Assembly (NCBI GenBank): GCA_937975915.1
Contig: CALJTY010000030.1
Coordinates: forward strand, 62,001 to 126,000
DNA: 64,000 nucleotides
Origin: an uncultured Acidimicrobiaceae bacterium
Lineage (GTDB): Bacteria > Actinomycetota > Acidimicrobiia > Acidimicrobiales > RAAP-2
Reading direction: 5' to 3'
A model generated the notes under the pieces. It was not told where the DNA came from, ran no database searches, and was given only the letters and a program-made list of their open reading frames with translations. Shown in pieces: positions 39,556 through 47,788 of this stretch. The position numbers and the translations under genes are program-made. The first letter of the stretch is position 1. Each line of letters opens with the position of its first letter.

Positions 39556-40808
39556 AAGAACGAAGCTCTTCCGACCATTCCCGCAGCAACTGTGGCGTTG
39601 GTCACTTCATCAATTAGCACGAAGCTTCCAGTAACTCGACCTTCACGGTAATCATCGACGACAATCGGATCAGCGGTCTGCAACGTGGCGAGACCAATCT
39701 GGTTTGTCGTTAGTGAATCTGAGTCTTCAATCTTCAGCGTCTCAATGTCAACAACGCCATTGATTGCAGCGATGCGAACTGGGGTCACTTTTGATGTGTG
39801 CTTCAGGCGAAGTCGCTGACCGTTTACGAGTGGCTTTTCTCCGAACCAGCAAATTGTTGCAGTGATTTCCTTTGTCACTGTCGGCAGCGGAGCGGTGGCG
39901 ATCATGTCGCCACGCCCGGCGTCAGTTTCTGCTTCTAGGTCAATGTCAATCGAGAGTCCAACGCCAGCTTCACTCGTCTCTCCAGCACCATTTTTGATTG
40001 CCTTCACAGTTGTTTCAACACCCTGGGGCAAGAGTGTCACTTTGTCGCCGACTTTGATTGAGTGTCCGCACAACATTCCGGCGTACGTCCTGCCGCCACC
40101 GTTTTGGCGAAGCACCCATTGGATAGGCAGGCGTGCCCCGTCAGCAGTTCCAGCCCATGCGCCAGCATCACTTGTTTCTAAGGCTTCAATGACGGTCTGG
40201 CCGTTATACCAAGGCGAATTCGCAGAACGCTCCACCACGTTGTCACCAACAAGTGCTGAAACTGGGATCACCTTTACTGAAGCAATGTCGAGTTCTGCTG
40301 CGATGGTGCTGATCTGTTCAACAACCTTGTTGTACGCAGACTCGTTCCAGTTGACAGCGTCCATCTTGTTTGCAGCAACAATGATTGAACGCACGCCAAG
40401 GAGAGCTGCGATGCAGAGATGACGACGAGTTTGTTCTTTGAGTCCGCTCGCCACGTCAAGCACAACGAGGGCGAGGTCGGCGGTTGATGCACCAGTTGCC
40501 ATGTTGCGCGTGTACTGGACGTGACCCGGGCAGTCAGCAATGATGAATTTGCGATTAGGGGTAGTTGCGTAGCGATAGGCAACGTCAATAGTGATGCCCT
40601 GCTCGCGCTCTGCTCGAAGACCGTCAGTAACGAAACTGAGGTCGAGGTCACCAACACCGCGCTTTTCAGATGCGGCCTGGACAGCGTCTAACTGGTCGTC
40701 AAAGAGCTGGCGGGTGTCCACCAGAAGGCGTCCAATAAGCGTTGATTTCCCGTCATCTACTGAGCCAACGGTGGCAAGGCGAAGGAGGTCTTTCGTTACG
40801 GTGTTCAT
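39552..40808 (-). CDS. cysN: Sulfate adenylyltransferase GTPase subunit CysN
   Basis: Regulatory GTPase of ATP sulfurylase, 418 residues, EF-Tu-like. The P-loop GSVDDGKST (15-23), DCPGH and NKMDAVNW motifs are present, followed by beta-barrel domains. It lacks a fused CysC (APS kinase) domain, so the product of the CysDN complex is APS. Directly follows cysD on the minus strand with no gap. Confidence 0.94.
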   Translation of the reverse strand: MNTVTKDLLRLATVGSVDDGKSTLIGRLLVDTRQLFDDQLDAVQAASEKRGVGDLDLSFVTDGLRAEREQGITIDVAYRYATTPNRKFIIADCPGHVQYTRNMATGASTADLALVVLDVASGLKEQTRRHLCIAALLGVRSIIVAANKMDAVNWNESAYNKVVEQISTIAAELDIASVKVIPVSALVGDNVVERSANSPWYNGQTVIEALETSDAGAWAGTADGARLPIQWVLRQNGGGRTYAGMLCGHSIKVGDKVTLLPQGVETTVKAIKNGAGETSEAGVGLSIDIDLEAETDAGRGDMIATAPLPTVTKEITATICWFGEKPLVNGQRLRLKHTSKVTPVRIAAINGVVDIETLKIEDSDSLTTNQIGLATLQTADPIVVDDYREGRVTGSFVLIDEVTNATVAAGMVGRASFF

Positions 40809-41732
40809 TTAGAAGTAGCCCTCACGCTTGCGGTCTTCCATGGCTGTTTCACTGAAGCGGTCATCAGCTCTAGTGGCGCCGCGTTCAGACAAGTTGGCAA
40901 TAGAAATCTCGTCAATAATTTTTTCAATAGTGTCAGCATCAGAGTCAACAGCACCCGTGAGGTTGGCGTCTCCTACAGTGCGAAAGCGAACGGTGCGTAC
41001 TTCGATTTTTTCGTCGCTACTTGGAACTACCCATTCACCAACGCCGAGCCACATGTTGTCTCGAAGCACCACGTGTCGTTCGTGGGCAAAATAAATTGAC
41101 GGCAGTTCCATGTTTTCGCGAGCAATGTATTCCCACACGTCGAGCTCGGTCCAGTCTGATAGTGGGAAGGCGCGAAGGTGTTCTCCAGCGTTGACTTTTC
41201 CCTGATAAAGCTGCCAAAGTTCAGGTCGCTGCGCACGTGGATCCCACTGTCCGAAGGCATCTCTGAATGACAAGATGCGCTCTTTAGCGCGAGCTTTATC
41301 TTCGTCGCGGCGTGCACCACCAAAAGCAGCATCAAACTTATTGTCGTTGATCGCATCGAGCAGCGTCACGCTTTGGAGTCGATTTCGCACTCCCATGGGA
41401 CCAGGGTCGGAGACCTTTCCTTGATCAATTGAATCTTGAACTTTCGCGACAATCAGTCGTGCTCCCGCCTTGGCTGCAGCAGCGTCACGGAAGTCGAGCA
41501 CTTCTTGAAAGTTTTGACCAGTATCGATGTGCATCACCGGGAAGGGGAGTTGCTGAGGCGCGAATGCTTTTTTAGCGAGGTGCAACAAAACCGCAGAATC
41601 TTTTCCACCCGAGAACAACAGCACTGGTCGCTCACATTCAGCAGCGACTTCACGCAGAATGAAGATGGCGTGTGACTCGAGAAGGTCAAGGTGACTCGCC
41701 GTTTTCGGGCTTTGCAGAGGGGTTGGGGCCAT
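40809..41732 (-). CDS. cysD: Sulfate adenylyltransferase subunit CysD
   Basis: Catalytic subunit of ATP sulfurylase, 307 residues, forming adenosine-5'-phosphosulfate from sulfate and ATP. The PP-loop SGGKDSAVLLHLA (near residue 41) and the FGGARRDEDKARAKERI segment are typical. A TAGACT box lies nine bases upstream of its ATG on the minus strand, back-to-back with the cysH promoter in a 53-bp gap. Confidence 0.95.
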   Translation of the reverse strand: MAPTPLQSPKTASHLDLLESHAIFILREVAAECERPVLLFSGGKDSAVLLHLAKKAFAPQQLPFPVMHIDTGQNFQEVLDFRDAAAAKAGARLIVAKVQDSIDQGKVSDPGPMGVRNRLQSVTLLDAINDNKFDAAFGGARRDEDKARAKERILSFRDAFGQWDPRAQRPELWQLYQGKVNAGEHLRAFPLSDWTELDVWEYIARENMELPSIYFAHERHVVLRDNMWLGVGEWVVPSSDEKIEVRTVRFRTVGDANLTGAVDSDADTIEKIIDEISIANLSERGATRADDRFSETAMEDRKREGYF

Positions 41733-41785
41733 GAGGTAAATAGTCTACCAATTCACTAGGAAATGTTAGGCATTAGGCTATTTCT

Positions 41786-42457
41786 ATGACTATCCCTACG
41801 CCGGACCTGCTTCGAGAGCTCGACGCCATGGATGAAACGTTCGAGACCTCGAGCCCCTTGGAGATCTTGAAGTGGACCTTTGAGCGATTCGGTGACGACG
41901 TGGCGATGGCCTGCTCGTTCGAAGATCTGGCGCTCTTACACATGGTGACTCAGCTTCGCCCGCGCACAGAAATTGTCTTCCTCGACACCTTGGGTCACTT
42001 CTCGAAGACACTTTCATTCGTCGATCAGATCGAAAAGGATTGGTCACTGAATCTCACGAGGACTTCACCTGGACCCGATGCCGATGCGTTCGAATGTGGC
42101 ACAGATCGATGCTGCGAGCTTCGAAAAGTGGAGCCTCTGAAGCGAGCGGTGGAGTCAAAGTCGGCGTGGATTACCTCAGTGAAGCGCGTCGACGCACCAA
42201 GCCGCGCAGGTATGAAAACCCTGATGTGGGACGATAAATTTGGACTTGTAAAGGTCAATCCATTCGCTATGTGGAGTGACGACGACGTGGCGTATTACAT
42301 CTCATCGAACAATCTTCCAGAGCACCCACTCTGGGCCGAGGGTTACGCATCGATTGGTTGCGAGAAGATGACCGTCAAGCCTCTCGTCGAGGGTGACCGA
42401 CGCTCAGGTCGATGGGTTGGTGCCGACAAAGAGGAATGTGGTCTTCACGAGGCATAA
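41786..42457 (+). CDS. cysH: Divergent adenylyl-sulfate (APS) reductase
   Basis: APS/PAPS reductase family, 223 residues, reducing activated sulfate to sulfite with thioredoxin. The catalytic ECGLH (Cys218) at the C-terminus and a CysCys pair (109-110, in CCELRKVEPL) point to the [4Fe-4S] APS-reductase class. The expected CxxC ligand pair, however, reads Cys192-Glu-Lys-Met195, so the fourth cysteine ligand is missing. The usual LDTGxxFPET motif is also altered (LDTLGHFSKT). No APS kinase is nearby, which favours APS as substrate. ATG lies six bases after TAGGCT (41774-41779), a leaderless promoter divergent from cysDN. Confidence 0.85.
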   Translation: MTIPTPDLLRELDAMDETFETSSPLEILKWTFERFGDDVAMACSFEDLALLHMVTQLRPRTEIVFLDTLGHFSKTLSFVDQIEKDWSLNLTRTSPGPDADAFECGTDRCCELRKVEPLKRAVESKSAWITSVKRVDAPSRAGMKTLMWDDKFGLVKVNPFAMWSDDDVAYYISSNNLPEHPLWAEGYASIGCEKMTVKPLVEGDRRSGRWVGADKEECGLHEA

Positions 42458-42530
42458 CATCCACCATATTTAAATCTTTTTACATTACATTTGTATGAAT
42501 GTTCACGGTGAATGTACAGGGGTAGGTCGG

Positions 42531-43295
42531 ATGCTTCTAATAATAATTGCGCTCTTCTGGGTAGCCATCTTGGCCCCCATTGCTGTCAAGCACTTTCGCG
42601 ACAGCGGAACCGAAAAGTCAATCAATTCTTTCCATGCTGAGCACGAAGTTCTTGCTCGCCAGAACTACGCCGTAGAACCAGCCCACCGTCTGGACCAAGA
42701 AGACTCAATTTCCTCAAAATTACGCGGTTTCATGAACCGCCCACGTTTGACTGTTGTTCACGCTGATGATTCAATGCGTGCGGACATCCGCCAAGAGTGG
42801 AACGAATGGGATGAAAATCTCGATCAAGAATTTGAAACACCAGTTCGCAATCGTTACGCATCTGCGTACTCTTCAACACCACGCGAAGCTTCCTACGATG
42901 CTCCGTCTTCGTACGATCGCTACCAAGCTCCACAAACTCGCAATGCCATGCAACTACGCCGCAAGAAAATTTTCTCGCGACTACTTATCAGTGCTGTTGC
43001 ATTCAGTGCACTTAATTTCATGGTTGGATTCTCGTTGTTCCAAGACTTCGCAATCCTTTCTTGGCTAGGCGTTGTTGGATTCGTTGCACTAGCGCTCTAC
43101 TCTGTTTCACAGGGCTACTTGAGCGAGGAATCACTGCCAATTCGCCTGCCAAAGATGCCACAGTTGCCTCAGTTCCGTCCTCTAGCAACTGTCGAAACCC
43201 TTTACGATGAAGCACCAGAGCAGTTTGATTCTGAGTTCTATGAGCCAGAAGCTGACGACTGGCGCCACGAAGCACCTCGCCGCGCTCACGGCTGA
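42531..43295 (+). CDS. Actinobacterial membrane protein, unknown (GlpR-like layout)
   Basis: A 254-residue protein with an N-terminal membrane helix (1-20), a hydrophilic, disordered-looking linker rich in Ser, Tyr and Asp (25-140), a basic RRKK at 143-146, and two closely spaced membrane helices (150-170, 173-195), then an acidic tail. This order resembles the membrane receptor GlpR of corynebacterial/mycobacterial cell division, but that is inference from layout. I chose ATG 42531 after GGGGTAGG; an in-frame ATG at 42495 is an alternative. It stands alone after cysH. Confidence 0.6.
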   Translation: MLLIIIALFWVAILAPIAVKHFRDSGTEKSINSFHAEHEVLARQNYAVEPAHRLDQEDSISSKLRGFMNRPRLTVVHADDSMRADIRQEWNEWDENLDQEFETPVRNRYASAYSSTPREASYDAPSSYDRYQAPQTRNAMQLRRKKIFSRLLISAVAFSALNFMVGFSLFQDFAILSWLGVVGFVALALYSVSQGYLSEESLPIRLPKMPQLPQFRPLATVETLYDEAPEQFDSEFYEPEADDWRHEAPRRAHG

Positions 43296-43318
43296 TTCAA
43301 ACCTCTAACGGGGATTCA

Positions 43319-43852
43319 TCAACGCTCGTAGCCTCGGTCTTCTCGTTCTTTCTTTTTTGAGCGCTCAAGGACTTGTCGAAGAATTGGAAGGACTGCTCGA
43401 TCTTTTTCGCGCCCAGCTGCTTCTTTTGAACGGATTACATCTGCGAGTGCAGCAACATTAATTGTTACCTTTTCAGTAATTTTTTCTCTCGTTGCTGAGC
43501 GGCGCAAATCTTCGTATCCCTTAGTCCCATCGGGCAGCAACGCTATGTCGATGTGACCATGTTTTGTCACAAATGTCCAAGTAGTCCCTTGCTCAAATGA
43601 CTTTTCGTCGAGTTTTATTTCCAATGGCTCTGGCATGTCCACGACTCGAAGTTTTGCTTCAAGTTCACGCAGCGCGTTAGCAAGTTTTTTGAAGTTTTCC
43701 TGAGTACGCTCCGGGGTGACATCAACATCGCGAGTTGCATAAGGTGAGCCACGAAGCTCAGCAGCGAGCCCACCAATCACAATGTATTTGACCTTGTGTC
43801 GTTCGAGTACTTCAAGAATCTCGTCAGGTCTGTAGGGAACGAAATTAGACAC
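43319..43852 (-). CDS. AbiEii/MNT-like nucleotidyltransferase, candidate toxin
   Basis: A 177-residue nucleotidyltransferase-fold protein. The minimal NTase motif is clear: GGLAAELRGSPYATRDVDV (near residues 27-45), giving GG...S followed by D-x-D, and a later HIDI strand with the third Asp near 101. It lacks a clear second helper domain, and the C-terminus is very basic (RSKKKEREDRGYER). Its start overlaps the upstream XRE regulator by eight bases. Such NTase/XRE pairs act as toxin-antitoxin or phage-defence modules; here this is inferred from fold and gene pairing. Confidence 0.7.
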   Translation of the reverse strand: MSNFVPYRPDEILEVLERHKVKYIVIGGLAAELRGSPYATRDVDVTPERTQENFKKLANALRELEAKLRVVDMPEPLEIKLDEKSFEQGTTWTFVTKHGHIDIALLPDGTKGYEDLRRSATREKITEKVTINVAALADVIRSKEAAGREKDRAVLPILRQVLERSKKKEREDRGYER

Positions 43853-44201
43853 GTGTGTTCGAGTTCAGTTGCTCACGTCGCTCTTGAAATCTCACTCGCT
43901 CCATCATTGATTCAAATCTTTCGGCTGTACTCAATCGAAGGTTGTCGTCAATCAGTGCTGTATTCGAATCATCGAATTTTGAGATGAAGAATGTCAGTTC
44001 TAATCCGCAAGCGCGAATAACCTCTCGAACGGTTTCTAAACTTGGAGAAACTTCATCACGCTCCCAGCGCGCAATAACTGATTGGGCATTTCCTGTGAGT
44101 AGCCCCAATTCAACTTGCGTCATTCCCGCGCGCAGTCGAGCTTCTTTGATTAGGTCTCCACTGATCATGTCTTCATAATAGTACAAATCTGCTATTTTCA
44201 T
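43845..44201 (-). CDS. XRE-family HTH regulator, candidate antitoxin
   Basis: A 118-residue protein with a Cro/CI-type helix-turn-helix (about residues 14-68: IKEARLRAGMTQVELGLLTG, then SVIARWERDEVSPSLETV). The C-terminal half is charged, fitting a partner-binding region. It starts at ATG 44201 after GGGGGA; an internal Met at residue 12 is an alternative. It precedes and overlaps the nucleotidyltransferase, the usual antitoxin-first order. Confidence 0.78.
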   Translation of the reverse strand: MKIADLYYYEDMISGDLIKEARLRAGMTQVELGLLTGNAQSVIARWERDEVSPSLETVREVIRACGLELTFFISKFDDSNTALIDDNLRLSTAERFESMMERVRFQERREQLNSNTRV

Positions 44202-44297
44202 TAAATCCCCCTACGTATCTCCGTTGCTACCCAATTGTCGCAAGTAGAAAGGTTTTGCGCTGTTATAGATTGAGACAGCCAACAAATTTAGGATTCC

Positions 44298-45587
44298 ATG
44301 TCACTTAGCAATTCCTCGACTCGCTCAATTGCTGAAGAGGCATACGCATATTTCTATCCTCTTGTAATAATGGAAAAAACACGCCAAACGCACATGGCGG
44401 TTGGTTCCGAAATGGGAAAACTATTTCATCAAAGGAAGCGCTCAACTCATAGAGAGCGCACCGTTGCTCGACCAAATGCGGACACGCTGTTCTCAAGTGT
44501 TTGGCTCGATTTAAATAATGGTCCAGTCATTCTAAAAACGCCAGAGTCACTTGGTCGTTATTACATGTATCAAGTTCTTGATGCTTGGTCCGACACAATT
44601 GGTGTTGTTGGTTCTCGCACTGTTGGCGAAGGACCATCCTCGGTGGCCTTCGTGCCAGCTGGTTGGAAGGGTGACCTACCTGAAGACGTGTTCGTAGTGA
44701 CTGCGCCGACCAGAACTCTCTGGATAATTGGCCGAGTGTATGTAGCTGGAGATGACGATCTGAGTGCTGCATTGGCTTTTCAAAATGCAGTTGAACTCAT
44801 CCAGACCCAGGGTTCAATTGAGGCGATCACAAAAGAGCAGTTTCCCCCTGTCACTATGCCTCCAGTCGCCCAGGTCGGAGCAATGAGTGCAGAAGAGTTC
44901 TTCACTCTAGGTGCATCGCTGATGGCACGTGAATCTCCACACGGAACAGATGGATCACAGCTACTGCGCCTAGCTCGACTCGGCTTCATTCCAGGAAGGG
45001 CTTTTGAGTTTTCTAAGCAAAGCAAAGAAGTTCAAGAAGCTCTTCGAAATGCACCAGAGAGAGTGTTACCTCTTCTGAAAAGACCAAGAAGAGACCCCTT
45101 TTCCATGGTTAATGGTTGGCACATTAATAGAAGCCAAATAGGTGTTTGGGCAAATTCATACCACCTACGAGCTGTCGTTGCTCTAGTAGGGCTTGCTGCA
45201 AATCCTGTTGAAGATGCGCTCTACCCAGGACTCATCAATGATGCTGAGGGCAATCGAATAGATGGCGGCTTAAGTTACAAATTGCATTTTGAGCCGGGCA
45301 ACCTGCCTCCTGCTGACTCATTTTGGTCTGTTACTGCGTACGACGCAGACGGTTTCCTTATTGAGAACGAACTCAATCGTCACTGCATTGGAAGCAGTAA
45401 TCAGCTGGAATACAACCACGATGGATCTCTAGACATTTACTTAGGACCAACACTTCCAAGTGAGTGTCCATTGTCTAATTGGCTTCCAACTTGTGAAGGC
45501 GGGAGCAATCCGTCCCTGCGTCTCTATGACCCGCGACCAGAGGCGTACGACGGAACATGGGAACCACCAGTCGCTCAGCGTATTTGA
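44298..45587 (+). CDS. DUF1254/DUF1214-domain protein
   Basis: A 429-residue protein with an N-terminal DUF1254-like part (EEAYAYFYPLVIMEKTR...RPNADTLFSSVWLDL...RYYMYQVLDAWSDT, in separated blocks) and a C-terminal DUF1214-like part (ADSFWSVTAYDADGFLIENELNRH). No signal peptide is seen, unlike many family members. The function of the family is unknown. A TATAGATT box lies about 30 bases upstream. The 3' end overlaps the convergent pabB fusion by 13 bases. Confidence 0.85.
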   Translation: MSLSNSSTRSIAEEAYAYFYPLVIMEKTRQTHMAVGSEMGKLFHQRKRSTHRERTVARPNADTLFSSVWLDLNNGPVILKTPESLGRYYMYQVLDAWSDTIGVVGSRTVGEGPSSVAFVPAGWKGDLPEDVFVVTAPTRTLWIIGRVYVAGDDDLSAALAFQNAVELIQTQGSIEAITKEQFPPVTMPPVAQVGAMSAEEFFTLGASLMARESPHGTDGSQLLRLARLGFIPGRAFEFSKQSKEVQEALRNAPERVLPLLKRPRRDPFSMVNGWHINRSQIGVWANSYHLRAVVALVGLAANPVEDALYPGLINDAEGNRIDGGLSYKLHFEPGNLPPADSFWSVTAYDADGFLIENELNRHCIGSSNQLEYNHDGSLDIYLGPTLPSECPLSNWLPTCEGGSNPSLRLYDPRPEAYDGTWEPPVAQRI

Positions 45588-47308
45588 GCTGGCTCAGTTC
45601 CTCGTAGCGAGTTAAAGACAATTATCTGTTCTGCTCCACGCACTTCTTCAACTAGCAATGTCCGCTCTTCAATAACGCCTTTGTGCAGAAGCGATGTACG
45701 CTCAATTCCCGGAAGACAACCTGAACTGAGCGGTGGCGTTAACCACTTTGTACCGAGTTTGATTGCAAAATTTCCGATTGTCGTTTCAGTGCATTCACCA
45801 CGTTCGTTAACAAGGATTACGTCATCAACGCCACTCATGCGACGACAGTCATAGATCTCTCGGTTCGTAGTTTTGTGAAACAGCCTTTGATCTTCACTGT
45901 CAACTGGAGCAGTGCTGAAATCAAGAGTGACGAGGTCTCGCTTTTGCGGTGCTGGCTGACTTTCAACTTTCACGGAGCCGCTAATTGACAACGTAAGTCG
46001 CACCCGAGCATCAAAGGACAGTTTTTCTAACGCTTTCTTCAGCTGATATTCTAAGTCCGTCGGTACTCGGTGACCCAACTGGGCAGCTGAACGTTTCATA
46101 CGCTCAAGATGAAGTGCAACATGATCATTGGTTTCACCCGGTAGGTAACGAAACGTCTCTAGAAGGTCAGCTGGTGTTCTCATTGTAAGTACGCGTGATT
46201 TCAGAATCATTTCGTCGTACTCGGACTTAGGTGTGGAATCACTTACGACACCTCCGCCACTTCCATACTGGGCACCACCACCTGGAAGAACTTCAGCGGT
46301 TCTGATAGCGACACTAAAGGTGGCGCGAATGTCACCCATGTGAGGCTCCACAAGGCCAATGGCACCGCAGTACACACCACGAGGCTGGTCTTCCAGCTCA
46401 CTAATAATTCGAAGAGCACTGGACTTTGGTGCTCCAGTTACAGACCCACAAGGAAAGAGTGCATCAAATATCGCGTCAAGTGTTACGCCGTCTCTTGTCG
46501 TACACGAAATTTCAGAGACCATCTGCCACACAGTGGGGTAGCTCTCGATGGCACAAAGCTCGGTGACAACAACTGAGCCTGTTGTAGCGACGCGACCAAG
46601 ATCATTTCTAAGAAGATCGACAATCATGATGTTCTCGGCTTGGTCTTTGCTGCTCTGGCGAAGTGCGAGGGCATTTTCCTCGTCTTCTCGTGGAAAGCGA
46701 CCTCGGCTCTTTGTCCCCTTCATTGGACGAGTTCGAAGTGCACTTTCGCTCCACTGAAAGAACAACTCAGGAGACCCACTAACGATTGTCACGTCATTGA
46801 ACTCAAGCAATGCACCATACGTTGGCTGCTGTGCAGTGAGTAGTTGTGCGTAGAGTTCGTTCACGTTGATCACTTTTGCATGGTGCATTGCGGTCAGATT
46901 GACCTGGTAGGCGTCACCCTTAGCAATTGAATCGAGAATTGACTGGACCTTTTCTTGGTATGAGATTTCGTCGGTGCGACACGTCCAGTTCGATTGTGTC
47001 GAATCAGTAATTGACTCTTCGCTCCACGGAGAAGTTTCGCAGTGTTCGAAGAGAGCGAACTGAGCAAGTGGCGATGCATCCGTGCTCGATACAAAGTGGG
47101 TTCCATCGCTGAAGGCGTGTGCTGCTTCAAAGCTGACGTAGCCCGCGCAGTAGAGGCCATTTCTGCTGGCCTGTTCAACTTCATCAAGCACGCTATGGAC
47201 TTCATCGAGTGTGGTCGCGACAAGAGTTCGAACTGGTTTACTCAACTGGCGAGTGAGCCGCTGGCGAGCATCGTCAAATCGTGCGCGCGGGTAGTTAGAA
47301 GTAGTCAT
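45575..47308 (-). CDS. pabB: PabB-PabC fusion: aminodeoxychorismate synthase I / lyase
   Basis: A 577-residue bifunctional folate enzyme. Residues to about 355 form the chorismate-binding component I (GTKSRGRFPREDEENALALR, IVDLLRNDLGRVA, PCGSVTGAPK), making 4-amino-4-deoxychorismate. The C-terminal part (about 370-577) is a fold-IV PLP lyase (PabC) with the PLP lysine in FHKTTNREIYD, releasing p-aminobenzoate. The glutaminase PabA is not in the window. ATG 47308 is the first in-frame start; the gap beyond it has no further coding sequence. Confidence 0.9.
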   Translation of the reverse strand: MTTSNYPRARFDDARQRLTRQLSKPVRTLVATTLDEVHSVLDEVEQASRNGLYCAGYVSFEAAHAFSDGTHFVSSTDASPLAQFALFEHCETSPWSEESITDSTQSNWTCRTDEISYQEKVQSILDSIAKGDAYQVNLTAMHHAKVINVNELYAQLLTAQQPTYGALLEFNDVTIVSGSPELFFQWSESALRTRPMKGTKSRGRFPREDEENALALRQSSKDQAENIMIVDLLRNDLGRVATTGSVVVTELCAIESYPTVWQMVSEISCTTRDGVTLDAIFDALFPCGSVTGAPKSSALRIISELEDQPRGVYCGAIGLVEPHMGDIRATFSVAIRTAEVLPGGGAQYGSGGGVVSDSTPKSEYDEMILKSRVLTMRTPADLLETFRYLPGETNDHVALHLERMKRSAAQLGHRVPTDLEYQLKKALEKLSFDARVRLTLSISGSVKVESQPAPQKRDLVTLDFSTAPVDSEDQRLFHKTTNREIYDCRRMSGVDDVILVNERGECTETTIGNFAIKLGTKWLTPPLSSGCLPGIERTSLLHKGVIEERTLLVEEVRGAEQIIVFNSLRGTEPAQIR

Positions 47309-47502
47309 GAGAAAAGGTGATTTTCAGTTACCTTAGCCCCATGATGCAAAAGGCAATTTTTCAGACATTCACTCATTTCTGAGCTGTGGAAAACGTGCGG
47401 TTTAGTAGTTGATTACCTTGCCAAGCTGGAAAACATCGGTGGAAAAGGGACTTCACCTTGGGCATAACCTTCTGATTTCGCCTTTACCCCTTACATTGAT
47501 CC

Positions 47503-47771
47503 AAAAGCTCTGGCAAAGTGCACTCAGTAGTTCACGTAGTACCAGTCTTGATTGGACTAATCCGCAAGGAGAGGAAAGATTGAGAAGGTGAGGGACCTCG
47601 CAAGAGGGACAGAGCCTTCGAGGCACAAAATGGAGTTCGGTCCATGAGTGCAGAGACAGATGACGTGAAATACACGCCATTGATGTAGGCCTGTCCGACA
47701 CGGGATACGTTGATGTGCCTTCGGGAAACCCGAGGGGCTGGCGAGTTCGCTCACTGGTCACTCGGGTTTTT
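47503..47771 (+). ncRNA. Candidate structured non-coding RNA with intrinsic terminator
   Basis: The 480-bp gap between two minus-strand genes has no convincing ORF but strong RNA-like signals on the plus strand. Small hairpins: CCTC-GCAA-GAGG near 47596-47607 and GCC-TTCGA-GGC near 47614. Long-range complements: 47519-47526 with 47645-47652, 47531-47537 with 47663-47669, and 47593-47597 with 47639-47643. The first two interleave, so a pseudoknot or alternative fold is possible. The end is a terminator, CCCGAG (47729) pairing with CTCGGG then TTTTT (47761-47771), competing with an upstream hairpin at 47718-47736. A TACATT box at 47492-47497 may be the promoter. No match to tmRNA, RNase P or SRP RNA cores. 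In 47309-47502 I see nothing else. Confidence 0.5.
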
Positions 47772-47788
47772 CGGCTTTTTAAGCCAAA

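Noticed and set aside
47409..47761. Small ORFs on both strands in the 47.3-47.8 kb gap
   Set aside because: They lack ribosome-binding sites and protein-like composition, overlap each other, and cross strong hairpins and the terminator; an RNA gene explains the stretch better.
47503..47771. Identification as RNase P RNA, tmRNA or SRP RNA
   Set aside because: The P4 core of RNase P, the tRNA-like ends and tag frame of tmRNA, and the SRP apical loop sequence are all absent on inspection.
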